Part shown: positions 13,607-25,140 of the stretch, one piece after another
Position numbering within the stretch: position 1 is the first letter of the stretch
How the letters are laid out: the number at the start of each line of letters is the position of its first letter
DNA from: Acanthacorydalis orientalis
Taxonomy: Eukaryota > Arthropoda > Insecta > Megaloptera > Corydalidae
NCBI GenBank assembly: GCA_034766995.1
Contig: CM068315.1
Coordinates: 52,056,662 to 52,120,661 of the forward strand
DNA length: 64,000 nucleotides
Reading direction: 5' to 3'
Notes under the pieces: model-generated
What the model was told of the DNA's origin: nothing
Database searches by the model: none
What the model saw: the letters and a program-made list of their open reading frames with translations, nothing else
Position numbers and translations under genes: made by a program

Positions 13607-13930
13607 AAATATTTAAGTAAATTTTAAAGAATTAGAACTTATATTTTGTTTAAAAATAAATATAAAAAGAAATTGAAATCAAATTCTTTTCTTTTAATTA
13701 TCAAAAATAAAAATAAACTAAGTTAGTAACTAATAATAAAGTATAAAAATTAAATTATAAGATAGAAAATAATAATTATTATAATATATAACAAATTAAA
13801 TAGAAAATAATAATGATTTGAGAATTGATTCAATTTCTTGAAAAACCTCAATGATCAATTATACATTATTGTATATATACAAAAGAATTTAATATTATAC
13901 ATTATTCTTTAATTAATGGATATAACGGAC

Positions 13931-13942
13931 ATACACACACAT

Positions 13943-13991
<49 letters not shown>
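13931..13991. repeat. (CA)n-(TA)n compound microsatellite
   Basis: A CA-rich left end passes into a pure TA run of more than 40 bp. Confidence 0.95.
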
Positions 13992-13994
<3 letters not shown>

Positions 13995-15148
13995 GATTGC
14001 GTAAACAAATGTGAAATTATAGCACAAATAAATAGATGTGATTTTTTTACAGTTAAACTTTGCATTTTCTAAACAACTTTTTAATTTACAAAAAGACACT
14101 AATACCTTATAAAGAGATAAAAAAAAAGTATGACAAGAGTTCAAAAATTGTCATTCGAAACAGGATATTGTAGCGTGGGATAGATTGATTATAGACTGAG
14201 AGATTAGAGGAAACGATTTCAACTTTTTTTAGATTTATAATCAAAACTGATTTTAATTACAACATAGAAGTAGATGTGTGAATTTTTTGTGAATATAAAT
14301 TTCATTTTTATTCGAGTTATAAAAAAGACCATTAATAATTAGATGCATTCAATATTGTTTATCTGAAAATGTTTTCGTCACTAAAAAATATATCACACAA
14401 AACATGTGTTACAACATAAGTGATGACAGATTAAAAACACTTCAAAAGAAGATGGATGGTGCATAATTGAATTTTTTAGCTAGAAAAATATTTTCATAAA
14501 AAAATATTGCATTAAATTGACATATAATCATCGTAAAATTATTTTTTGATTATCAAATAATAAATATTGATCTTTTTCATATATCACGAATGAAAATATT
14601 ATTCTATTTTTATACAAAAATATAAAATAATCAAAAATAGATATATTAATTTTAAACAGTATTAAAAATATCAAAATAAAAAACTCCAAATATTTCAAAT
14701 CGTTAAGAGAAATAATAAAACGAATATTATATTTCATGAAAGTATAATTAACTAAAAATGTTTTATTTTATTAAAAAATAATCCATGCTTTACAAGCATT
14801 GAACAATTTTTGAAAGATATTTAATAGTTTTATAAACGAATATTTTCGAACGATAGAATTATAAACGAATTATTCGAATAAAGAAAGTTTGAAACATCAG
14901 ATTTCAACATATTTTATACGAAATTAAGCATTTATTGTACAAAAGGTTTAAGTACACAAAATAATTACTATTTCAAAATCTTTACAACGTTCTGGAATAG
15001 ACACAATTATTTTTGATTGAAAAGAGTTGCAATTAAAGTACAATTATCAATTTAGTTACTTTAACATGAATTTATTTCTAAATAAATAATTGAGAGAAGG
15101 CTGAATTATTTTTAGACGTAAATAAGTCGTGTATGTTTGTAATTATAC

Positions 15149-15156
<8 letters not shown>

Positions 15157-15182
<26 letters not shown>
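15157..15182. repeat. (TA)n microsatellite
   Basis: Pure TA run. Confidence 0.95.
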
Positions 15183-15187
<5 letters not shown>

Positions 15188-15857
15188 TTTCCATTAATAT
15201 ATAGAATATAAAAATTAATATTCAATAATAAACAATGTTATAGACGCACTTACACATGTAATATATTAAAATAAGGTGAAAATTCCAATTTTATGAAAGA
15301 TAATATATTCATCTACATTCATTGATATTCAATTTAATTTACACTTAAGTACTTCTTAATGTACAAAACAGCGATGCGAAATGCTTCTATTATCTGTTTT
15401 CACTACAGTAAAAAAATGCGAACATTCAAGTAAAAATTTATCGATTAAATATTTCGAACTGGAAAAGATATCATTTATATTAGAAAAAAATTCATTTTGA
15501 CACGAAAAATATTTAATGTAAAAATGTTTATCTCCCTTGAGGTAATTTCAGGAAACACCATTTATTTCAAAGAATAAAATTGAAAATTTAATTTAGCAGA
15601 TTCCTTGAAGCACAAGTAATGGATTTTCGTTCATAAAAGTAATAATGTCATTTTAGGTGTACAATGAGATTTTGTGAAATACGACTGATAAAATACCATC
15701 TAAAAATGAATGTTAATAAAGACTGATAAAATTATTAAATTTTACTTTGAAATTCAATAATTTTTCGTACTTTCATCTTTGAAATATGAACGATATATTG
15801 AAATTTTTAACAATTGGAAGAAATTGTCTCAAAGATACTTGTAAAGAAGACCATATT

Positions 15858-15897
15858 TCTCTCTCTCTCTTTCTCTATATATATATATATATATATA
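15858..15897. repeat. (TC)n-(TA)n compound microsatellite
   Basis: A TC run passes directly into a TA run. Confidence 0.95.
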
Positions 15898-15963
15898 AAT
15901 AGCATAAAGCAGAAAAATTTTTTATTTCCTCAATAATAAATATGATTTTTTTACCATTACAAT

Positions 15964-15965
<2 letters not shown>

Positions 15966-16023
<58 letters not shown>
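15966..16023. repeat. (TA)n microsatellite, long
   Basis: Uninterrupted TA run of about 58 bp. Confidence 0.95.
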
Positions 16024-16029
<6 letters not shown>

Positions 16030-16658
16030 CATTTGACTAAGCTGATTGCGTATTGTTTTTTTAAAAAAAGGTAAATTTTTATTAACATTTCTTATTTAAT
16101 AAATTGAATGAAAAACTTATTATAATATTTTTCTAAGAAATTACACAAATGAAAAGTACTTGATAAACAAGTACTTAATAATAATATTTGATTAATCAAT
16201 ATACGTAAAATATCCTAATTTAATAATTAAAATTAATTACTGTATAATAATATACTCAGTTATAATTATATTTTAATAAATGAATGTCAACGTAATGTAA
16301 TGAGTGAAAATTAAATATATATTTTTTTTATTATAAATTATTAATGTTGAGTCTTCACGAATTAAATATGTATATAAAATATATATATATAGTGTATATA
16401 CGAGTATATATACGAATGAAATTTAATAATAAATGAAAAAATAAAACTGAGAAAAATTATTGACTTAAAAAAGTGTGAAATAATTTTAAGATAAAAGTAC
16501 CATGATGAGTAAAATATCCAAAGAAAAACTATAAAATGAATATCAATTAACATTAAGTACATTACTGATATTTAAATTTTAACTGCTTAATGTATTTAAC
16601 TGATATTTTATGTAGTACCGATCTGAATTAATAATTTCTACATTGGAAAATTTAAGAG

Positions 16659-16682
16659 CATATATATATATATATATATATA
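16659..16682. repeat. (TA)n microsatellite
   Basis: Pure TA run. Confidence 0.95.
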
Positions 16683-16874
16683 CATATTCAATGAACTTTA
16701 GTAATACAAATAGAGTCTGATTAATGAATATTGCAGGAAAATGCATACTCCGTTCATTAGATTATTGAAGCGAACAAATATTCGTCCATGCTACATTTTC
16801 TACTACTAACTGTATGTATATGTCTTAATAATGAGTCAATATAAAATACAAAATACATTTAGAAGGAGTAATAC

Positions 16875-16885
16875 ACCCCCCTCCC

Positions 16886-16960
<75 letters not shown>
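16875..16960. repeat. C-rich tract followed by long (TA)n array
   Basis: CCCCCCTCCCCC immediately precedes an uninterrupted TA run of about 73 bp. A pure C-tract is very unusual in this background. Confidence 0.9.
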
Positions 16961-16967
<7 letters not shown>

Positions 16968-17138
16968 GAGTTATTCCTCTACAAAAATTAATAATAAATG
17001 TTATTTTTTAAATTAAAACATTCACAAATATACATTATTATTATTAATATATATAATATATATATGAAACAATTAAGATCCTGAAAAATATTACAATTTC
17101 GTTAATGTATCTTAATTAATTTTCATAAAATCTATATA

Positions 17139-17228
17139 TAAATAACAATGTAGTTGATTATTAGAAATATATTTGATTAAAAACCTATTACATAATAATT
17201 CAAATAAGAAACGAAGAAACACACACAT

Positions 17229-17274
<46 letters not shown>

Positions 17275-17355
17275 TTGTTCGTTCATTTATTTGAATTATT
17301 ATGTAATCGGTTTTTAATCAAATATATTTCTAATAATCAACTACATTGTTATTTA
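17139..17355. repeat. Near-perfect long palindrome with CA-TA-TG centre
   Basis: The left arm (17139 to about 17210) and right arm (about 17286 to 17355) are reverse complements over about 70 nt with only one mismatch (CCTATTAC against CCGATTAC). The arms open TAAATAACAATG and close CATTGTTATTTA. The centre is (CA)n(TA)n(TG)n, itself self-complementary. Arm similarity extends inward imperfectly through AAACGAAGAAAC / GTTCGTTC. It looks like a small foldback element or a recent template-switch duplication around a microsatellite. The ORF at 17173-17409 is only a read-through of this structure. Confidence 0.85.
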
Positions 17356-17504
17356 AAAACACACATTAAAGTTAAAAAATTCATATATATATACATAAAA
17401 ACAATATAGAAAAAAATTACTTAGAAAAGTTTATATAAAGAACAATACATTTCGAAAATGTTAATAAATATATATTTGAAAGAAAGAAAGAAAAAAACAA
17501 TACT

Positions 17505-17711
17505 ATGTCGGGACGAACAATATTAATAAAGAACAATCAAACAGGAAGACATCGTTCGCAAAGCAGTCTTCTGGTAATCTACATTTTGTATTCAAATTAC
17601 TCGCGGAAAATCTCAAGTCAGCGACCGAGAAAATTACACTGGCCTAACCTAACCTCGCTAAATCCACCACCCCTTGTTGTATCAAAGCATACTAATACTT
17701 ACGGATGGTGA
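17505..17711 (+). CDS. Unrecognised small ORF in a GC-richer island
   Basis: An ATG-started 68-codon frame with basic, Ser-rich composition. No family is recognised. The island 17500-17730 is less A+T-rich than its surroundings and contains a telomere-like motif. A second overlapping frame (17674-17910) runs into a TA array and is dismissed. It may be an exon or TE remnant; evidence is weak. Confidence 0.12.
   Translation: MSGRTILIKNNQTGRHRSQSSLLVIYILYSNYSRKISSQRPRKLHWPNLTSLNPPPLVVSKHTNTYGW
17643..17655. repeat. Short telomere-like motif (CCTAA)2.6
   Basis: CCTAACCTAACCT matches the arthropod telomere unit TTAGG on the opposite strand, but for under three units. It is too short to be a telomeric tract. 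Confidence 0.5.
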
Positions 17712-17855
17712 CTGTTTGTATTCTCGCAGGGGTAGGACATTTTTAGAAAATTATTACATGATTGCAGAAATTATTTATTCGTATTGCGTTTCGCAAAAGA
17801 AGCATTTCAATTGTTTGCAAGTTTTGCAGTTGACATGTATTTCAATGATAAGGGT

Positions 17856-17891
<36 letters not shown>

Positions 17892-19020
17892 TTTGTGTGA
17901 GTGTATGTAAACAATATAAATTTCTGGAATTTATTTTTATACAAAGATAGCACCAAAAAATGGAAAAATTAAACACAAAAAATATTTACATGACTCTGTT
18001 TTTATAATAATTATAAATGTATAAAAAAATAGATAAAAATATAAACCACTGAAATATATAAATTGTATTAAATTATAAATTAAGATATTGTTGTAATACA
18101 AAAAAGGTGTGTAATTCTCTTTTAAATTTTGAATGAAGAATAACTCAAAATATCATGAAACATTTTAATTGATATGATTCATTAAAAACGAATTGAAATA
18201 CTTGTACATTGGTGGTGATAGAAGATGTAAAAATATCATTTTATAAATAAATACAAGAATAAACAGATATAAAAGAAAAATATTTCTATAACATTCAGAA
18301 ATAAATTTTTCACTTTCTGCATTTCGTGTATTTCGATGGCCATATTATCAATTTTAAGCGCAGAGGTAAATAAAACGAGTTTCTTTATCTTGGTGCTCTA
18401 CTTTTCTGTACCTTAGTTCTTTGTACTCAGCGCGTATGGTGGGATCGCTCTCAAAATATAAACTATAATCAAAATGATCAAAAATCTATTATTAAAATGT
18501 TTTTGTTGTCTGTCGACGAAACAATAATTCCTCTGTGAAAATGATTTTATCCGCAGCGATAAAACTATTATTATATTTTTTTTTCAAGTTTTATTATAAA
18601 AAGTTTTTATTTAGAGAAAGATGTCCAAATAAATACTAGTTTTAGAAAGGTATATTTAAAAAGAAAAATGATACGAATGTGTTTGATAATTGTTGAAGTA
18701 AACACACAGATTGATAAAATACATATCATTAATATTTTAATTTTTATTAATCTTATTTATTAACAAATAAAATACATAACAAAAAATCAATTTAGTAGTA
18801 CTTAATCGATTAATTGAATATTCATATTAGAACGAAAATATTCATTGTATAACTTTGTTTTAATATTGTTGATACAACGTTCAAAGTTCAAGCATTGAAA
18901 TCTCTTTACAATTGATTGACATTTAAATCAAATCATTATCTGTTATTATAAAATTAACATTAAACGTAGATTGTGCGTTAGAGAATGCTTTAATAAGATC
19001 GCTTTTATCTTTATTTATTT

Positions 19021-19087
19021 TTCTTTCTCTATCTCTTTTCTCTCTCTCTCTCTTTATATGTGTGTGTGTGTTTGTATGTGAATGTGA

Positions 19088-19136
<49 letters not shown>

Positions 19137-19168
19137 GCTATAATTATATATATATATATATATATATT
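19021..19168. repeat. (TC)n-(TG)n-(TA)n compound microsatellite
   Basis: TC-rich, then TG, then TA sequence with short interruptions, and a second TA run after a 10-bp gap. This is one of the longest compound arrays in the window. Confidence 0.95.
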
Positions 19169-19589
19169 ATATAATCTTACTAAAAAAATGAAAATATTAA
19201 ATAAACACAGGAGTTTTTTTAAATGTAATAGTTTATAAATATTACTCCATTAATACATAGAATTTCTTATTGTATTACAAAATTTATGACTTTTTATAAA
19301 TATTATGTGTGATACGAATTAATTTTTAAATACTTACACAGATAAGATGAAATATAACTGAATACACATTTTCCTCAAACGATTTTTTCACATGTACAAA
19401 GATGCCAGTCTTCAATTTCGTACCGGTTTTTAATTTATTAAACAAAGAAAGACATTTCAACGGTAATTTGACATTGAATATTTCATTAGTTTAGTTTCCC
19501 CCATCTAATTCAATTTACTTAAAGCAAGCAAAAATTCTAAATGAAAAAAAATTCGATATATAAATTATTTTCAAATCCTGTCTGAAAAC

Positions 19590-19915
19590 CATTTCAGCCC
19601 TAACACAAGTACTCTAGCAGACATTGTTTGAAAAAGCCCTCTATATCGTCTAGGGGATGAAATACTGTCATGATATTATCGTCTAGGTTCACTTTATAAA
19701 GACATTGAGCGATTTTGATATAATTCGGCGCACAAAAGTTTCGCCAATCTTCCGAGCCGCTCCATCCAGCTTATATTCAATCTCGCAAACTGATATTTTA
19801 TAATCAAAAACTGACAAGCTCCCAGAAAGAGATTAGAGTTTCCTGCGTACAACTGAAATAATTTCTTTACTTCGCAAACTGGATTAAAAAAAGAATATTC
19901 AGATCTCAAAAAGAA
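19590..19915 (-). pseudogene. Possible decayed coding fragment, family unknown
   Basis: A patch with lower A+T content has a 71-codon ATG-started frame at 19694-19909 on the minus strand. A second minus frame just downstream contains a plausible protein-like run (KIAQCLYKVNLDDNIM, then HPLDDIEGFFKQCL) before stops. Two overlapping protein-like frames suggest a frameshifted relic. The motif ATCGTCTAGG occurs twice (near 19647 and 19679). I cannot name a family, and chance remains possible. Confidence 0.2.
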
Positions 19916-20254
19916 AAGAACTATACGGACGTAAAAGCTATTTTAATGAATATATAAGATGTCGATATTTTTTACAGAAGATATTTTTTACATATATACT
20001 AGAATTTTCTCTTACACCCTATACATTCATATACATTTTAAAATTAAAAAAAATAAATAACTAGATTATTTAAACAAAAGGTAGTAATATGTTAATAGTT
20101 TAGAAGAAAAATACTGCAATTTAATAATTTCTTAATGAACAAGTTCAAAAAAAGATTTATGGTCTTTATATTTTTTAAAAAACACCATTAATTAGTTTTT
20201 CGTTATAATTAAATCTTTTTTTGGATAGTCAAATTATTTAAAACTGATTTCAAA

Positions 20255-20261
<7 letters not shown>

Positions 20262-20305
<44 letters not shown>
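20262..20305. repeat. (TA)n microsatellite
   Basis: TA run of about 44 bp flanked by short inverted AATATTA / TAATATT ends. Confidence 0.95.
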
Positions 20306-20310
<5 letters not shown>

Positions 20311-20659
20311 TTTAATGTTTTATTTGTAATTTTAATTATTTCAACATCAATAATAGGTACACTTTAATAATTAATTAGAAATATAAATTTGAATTTCTTA
20401 GAAAAATTTTACTTGTATATTCAAACATTTATCTAGAATATCTCAACATTTTATCGAAATTAATTATCCGATAAAAATAATTCAAATTTTAATTAAAAAA
20501 TGATAATAAAGTTCTACTTTTGTTATTTATAAAAGTCACAATATAAATTTATGATAAATTATTTTTATAAATGAGATATCTTATAGATGATTCGTTTTTC
20601 TGTTAGATTGGTCAATAACTCGTTCTTCTAGAATCTTGACTCTAACTACTTCAAAACAT

Positions 20660-20715
20660 ACTCTTAAAATAAACTTTATGAAAAGTATTGATTTCATGAA
20701 AGTTCATAAGAGAGT
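20660..20715. repeat. Imperfect hairpin, about 22-nt arms
   Basis: ACTCTTA...AACTTTATGAAA pairs with TTTCATGAAAGTT...TAAGAGAGT across an 8-nt loop, with one bulge and one small internal loop. The geometry resembles a short pre-miRNA stem, but arms of about 22 nt are minimal and no conservation evidence is available. Confidence 0.3.
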
Positions 20716-21320
20716 ATAGAAATGAATTTCAAGCAGATAAACTGAACACTGAAGAATACCAGTTCAAAAGTTGTACATAAACGATGAACTTACAAGCACA
20801 GTCCTCTAATTACATCATCAGAATTTTATGAAAAAATAAGTGACCCTAATATAACAAGAGATTATTGGATTAAGCTTGGCAAAACATTTCGACGTTTACC
20901 CCTTTATATAAACTTTGTTGGACAGATGTTGCACATAAACGGGACTGAGAGTTTCGGACGGTTGCCGTGTTTGTAATGCTATTAACTCAAATAGTTTTGT
21001 TAACGCCTGCCAAACCGTGCTATGTACAATCGTACGTCAACACAAATCGTATGTGTTTTTAGACCCAGGACTGTTGAATGTTTGTTGCAAGTTAAACATA
21101 CAAGACTAGTCGACGTAATTGTTTGTTCTAAAATGTTATTGTTAGTTTAACAATAACAACACAATGTGAATTCAAATTTGTTAGGAGCAGGGATTTGTTT
21201 CAGTGTGCGAATTTAGTCGATTCATTTCATCAACTGTACTTTAGAAACAATATGATTTCTTTGGTTTATTCAAAGAAAACGCTCGTTTGTGCTCGTATAT
21301 ACGTACATACATACGTATTT

Positions 21321-21472
21321 ATCTCTCTCTATAGGAGCTACACATTCTCTCTCTCTTTCTATACACACACACACACAAATATATATATATATATACACAC
21401 ACACAAATAATATAAATGATCTTAATTCTCGATGCGTTCTTAAAGCACAAATAACCTACCGACCATCTCTCA

Positions 21473-21507
<35 letters not shown>
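21321..21507. repeat. TC / CA / TA compound simple-repeat cluster
   Basis: (TC)n, (CA)n, (TA)n, (CA)n, then after 60 bp (TC)n-(TA)n. The overlapping ORFs on both strands (21195-21594) are read-throughs of this cluster and are not genes. Confidence 0.95.
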
Positions 21508-22279
21508 AATAATATTAAATATACTACTTGAAATTGTACATATTTCTTCATTTGTTACTTTAAAGAAGTAATAATTACATATTGGTAAACACATATTCAG
21601 TATATGATATTACAATAATATAAAAAAAAGTAAATTTTAATAAACAGTTAATTTAATTGGCATATATTTACTAAAAGTCTGATTAAATAATATTTTTTTA
21701 AAAAATTGCAATAATTAACATTCTATAGATAATTTAAATTTAATTATAAGTACACTAAATATTTAAAAATAATGAAAATGTTATATCAATGACATTCAGA
21801 TAAAAAGAAATAAAGAATGAAATGCGCGATTTCACATTAATTAAGGAAATTATTTAATGAACTAATTAGATTACACTAGCATGGATATATTCCCTATTTG
21901 AAATATGTTCAAGAAAAGACCATACATAATAATTGATAGTGGGTTGTTATATTTTGAGAATATTAGACAAGAGTGAATTTAAATTTGCATTAATTTAATG
22001 ATACATTCAATTGTTCGGGATCCCTCATTTCAGACCAAAAACGTGGATAGCATTCGAATGAATTACGTGAAGTAGTTTCAGGTCAGGAAACAGATTAAAC
22101 CATTACATTGTCGCAACTATAAAATTATTTTCTATAACATTTGCAATAAAATTTAAATTAAAAATTAGAACATTTTAATACACATATAAGAACAATGTGC
22201 TTCTTCAAAGTTTTTACATATTTTCGGATAAAAATAATGTCTACAATTTGTTTTTGTATCAATTGTCGATTGAATGTTA

Positions 22280-22380
22280 TACTTCAATTATTATTTCCTA
22301 CTTTCCCACGACCTCAGACACGAACCTAGACCACAGGTAACAAGGAAAGACGCTTTCACTGCGCTACATATTATGAATAT
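22280..22380 (-). mobile_element. tRNA-headed SINE fragment
   Basis: On the minus strand TATGTAGCGCAGTGAA (plus about 22355-22370) is an A-box-like head. GGTTCGTGTC (plus about 22319-22328), about 50 nt downstream, is a near-consensus B box (GGTTCGANTCC). No cloverleaf with a clean acceptor stem forms. The head matches the 9.1-kb and 45.7-kb copies. Confidence 0.5.
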
Positions 22381-22432
22381 ACTGGTACAAACATACATTT
22401 GAAACGTGTGTGAATTTGTAAGTGTATAAAAG

Positions 22433-22460
22433 TTTGTGTGTGTGTGTATATATATATATA
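22433..22460. repeat. (TG)n-(TA)n microsatellite
   Basis: A TG run passes into a TA run. Confidence 0.95.
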
Positions 22461-22506
22461 AATATGTAATTATATAATATATTTATATATAATTATAAAA
22501 ATCCAC

Positions 22507-22688
22507 TGTAAAGTGATTTGGTCGCACATCAAGTCAATTATAAATCAAAAGTTTACGGTATTTCATAAATTCTAAAGTACTTTATATTTTTATTGTTGTT
22601 ACGATTTTCGGTGCTTTAAATATTTGATTGATAAAACTTCCTAATTGTTTAATGTACAATAACAAAGTTCAATTAACGCAAATTAATA

Positions 22689-22726
<38 letters not shown>

Positions 22727-22964
22727 TTTTAAAATTGACCCATTAATTTTAAGAAAAATCAGAACTTCTCAGAACTATAATTTTTTCTTAAGTCGCTTTA
22801 GTTGAACATTGCTATAGTACATGAAACAATTAGGTTGCTTTGTCAATAAAAATATTTAACGTATCAAAAATGGTAACAAAAATAATAGAGAGTACTTTAG
22901 AAGTGATGAAATACAGTAAACTTTTGATTTATGATCGACTCTATGTGCGATCAAATTACTTTAA
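22507..22964. mobile_element. Foldback element / MITE with arms of about 170 bp
   Basis: The left arm (22507-22680) and the reverse complement of the right arm (about 22793-22964) align over their whole length. Both contain TCGCACAT, ATAAATCAAAAGTTTAC, TCTAAAGTACT, CTAATTGTTT and ATGTAC in the same order, with scattered mismatches. The loop of about 110 bp holds a (TA)n array (22689-22722). There is no ORF. Long terminal inverted repeats around a short AT-rich loop are typical of foldback-type MITEs derived from DNA transposons. The parent superfamily is not certain; a Tc1/mariner/pogo-type origin is a guess. Mismatch density suggests it is older than the palindrome at 17.1 kb. Confidence 0.8.
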
Positions 22965-24599
22965 TATCAGGAACTTTACAAGAAGTTGAGTAATGATTTG
23001 AAACAATCTTTGATAACGGATTTTATTAGAACAGTTCCCGCTATGCCTTTGGAAAACGAATTAGAGAAGTGAAGATGTGAATAGAAGAGAAGTGAAGAGA
23101 AAATTAACAAGTCAAGATGATACAGAATGAACACTTTTATTTGTTTTTAACGTTTTCCGAATTAATGTGTAAAATGAATTCACTAGTTTTATTAAAAATA
23201 AATAATATTGTTTCACTGCGGATTTGTAAAACCTATCTCTTATTTTAATATGAGATATAGACTCTACTTACACGATTTCTATTTATACAGTACTTTAGGG
23301 AACCAATCTACCGTGTAAATCGATGGTTTGGTGTATGTGGTACGAAAGCTCAGACACAGTTTTGCATGTTATATTCACTACTGTATAGGAGGTCGAAACT
23401 GTCACTAGGAAGTAATCGCAAATACTACCTTATCTTCACTTGGTCTACAATGATCACTTTCTATAAACATTTTAAAAAAAATTCACTGATATTGACCTGA
23501 GAGTGTTATTAATTAATAAATTTCTTAAATAGAAAATTGATAAGAACACATATTCTAATATTTTATTTTAACAAGTAACGTTAACTGACATTTTCGCCAC
23601 CAAGTCATCCATATTTTGTTTATGTATATATATATATATATTAACATTGAAAATTTTAATATTATATTTTCAGTATTCACCGGCCTTTGTATATCTTACT
23701 ATTGAAACAGTAATCTGTATAAGTTTGTGAATTCTTAATGTTTGTCAGAACTTAAAATACTTTATTTAAACCTGTTTGTTAGAATTCCAAATAAGTTGTT
23801 TGACTTCAAAAGTTTATAAATTTGAATTTTCAAATAAAACAAAGTGAAATATTCTTTAAATAATTAAGTGAAATAATAAGAAAAGTTTTTGTTCGCGAAA
23901 TTGATAGATGCGTTATTAATTTTCTTTATGTTTTAAAGTAAATTTCAGACAGTTCTTTACAAAATAATGGTGTAACATAATTTAAAGATCGATCACCTGA
24001 TCGATCATACGTTATTACAAAGTTTATACACGAAATACTTTTTTCTATCTATATACTTCTCGTATATGATTATTCATATTTTGTATTTTGAGTAAAAAAA
24101 AACTTTTTTATTAAATAAACTTGAACATACGTATAATCATTCAAATGTATGTTTTTGAAATATTTTCAATTCATTTTCACCTGAATTTTTTTACCATACA
24201 CGTGTCATATGATAATTATAAATAAATATTTGCAAAACTCCCAATTATAATAAATTATGCCATACGTTTAAATTAATATGGATTTTTTTTATAAAATCAG
24301 CATACGGAAGAATTCGCTAATTAATGAATTTAATAATTTCAAATATTGACAGTAAATAGTTTTGATTTCTTTTTAAATTTTAAAATATAGAAAAAAATAT
24401 GATCTGTACTGATAATAAGTTAGTTTTTTTAGTCTTTCGGAATAAAAAAAATAAAAATACTTATTTATTTATTGATGCGTTCGCTCGAGTGTAAAATCGA
24501 TTATAATTTTCATTATCAGTAAAGAAACTTTTTTCTTACTAAAATAAAAATCATGAAATATTTATAGAAAAAATGTAACTTATAGAGAAATAAACTTCG

Positions 24600-25140
24600 C
24601 ATCTTAGACAACGATGCATGTTTTTGAAGTCATTTTCCTTATTGAAATTCGTACACGACAAGCGAACCGTTTAATGTATTTAAATGACGACGCTTTATAT
24701 AATATTTCAATGTGGCGTTAGTTACGGACGAATAGACATCAAGCACAACGGTAAAATGTTGGTAAATCTGAACGTCTTGGGACCGAATTACTTTTCAACT
24801 CTCTCGAAACATCGAATTCGTACCACTGATGAGACTAAAAATCGGCTTAGAATGAAGCACCGTGAAGTCTCATCCTATGTTGATGGATTTCGTATATAAC
24901 TGTTGTGGATGCAGTCGCACGGACGCGTCATGGTCGCCGTATTCTCTTTCTTGCACAATTCTTCGACCGTTTCTCACTGGCCGGCGAATGTCTTAGTAGA
25001 AATTATTCAGAAATTCAAATCGCGCCTTCGTCGAGAGTGTTCGACCAACCACAACTTTCTGGTCCATGCATATGTATTATCGTTTATTTTGCTCTGTGCT
25101 GACAGATGCTGATGACAGTTTTTGAACGAAAATTTATGTA
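24600..25140 (+). other. GC-richer island with small ORFs, unidentified
   Basis: About 500 bp with many CpG and balanced codons. An ATG-started frame at 24684-24899 encodes a basic 71-residue product (for example HRIRTTDETKNRLRMKHREV). Two overlapping frames at 24903-25112 follow directly. No family is recognised on either strand. The composition suggests a decayed gene, an unknown TE, or a promoter/exon region; none can be shown. Confidence 0.2.

Larger units (their letters stand above)
9276..17138. other. AT-rich noncoding stretch with frequent TA arrays
   Basis: No gene is recognised over nearly 8 kb apart from one doubtful ORF at 10725-11021. It holds many (TA)n arrays, including the long runs at 13931-13991, 15966-16023 and 16888-16960. 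Small perfect stems occur at 12621-12646 (GTTATACAC arms) and 16154-16176 (AAGTACTTG arms). CTTGAAGTATT near 9930 has its exact complement AATACTTCAAG near 10049. Confidence 0.6.
17356..22270. other. AT-rich spacer with a few GC-richer patches
   Basis: Outside the listed items no gene is seen. GC-richer patches at 18330-18450 and 20860-21120 contain no open frame that I recognise. The latter has a TATATAAA near 20905, but no initiator or ORF follows convincingly. A 10-bp-arm perfect palindrome (GTTATTGTTA / TAACAATAAC) lies at 21135-21157. Confidence 0.5.

Noticed and set aside
17173..17409. 78-codon ORF starting at 17.17 kb
   Set aside because: It lies inside the palindrome and its central microsatellite, so the open frame is a by-product of the repeat.
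17643..17655. Telomere-like CCTAACCTAACCT as a sign of a chromosome end or interstitial telomere
   Set aside because: Under three units; short runs of this motif occur commonly in insect genomes and no longer tract is nearby.
21319..21594. Overlapping 80- and 91-codon ORFs on both strands
   Set aside because: They read through (TC)n, (CA)n and (TA)n arrays (SLSLS, HTHTH and RERERE runs).
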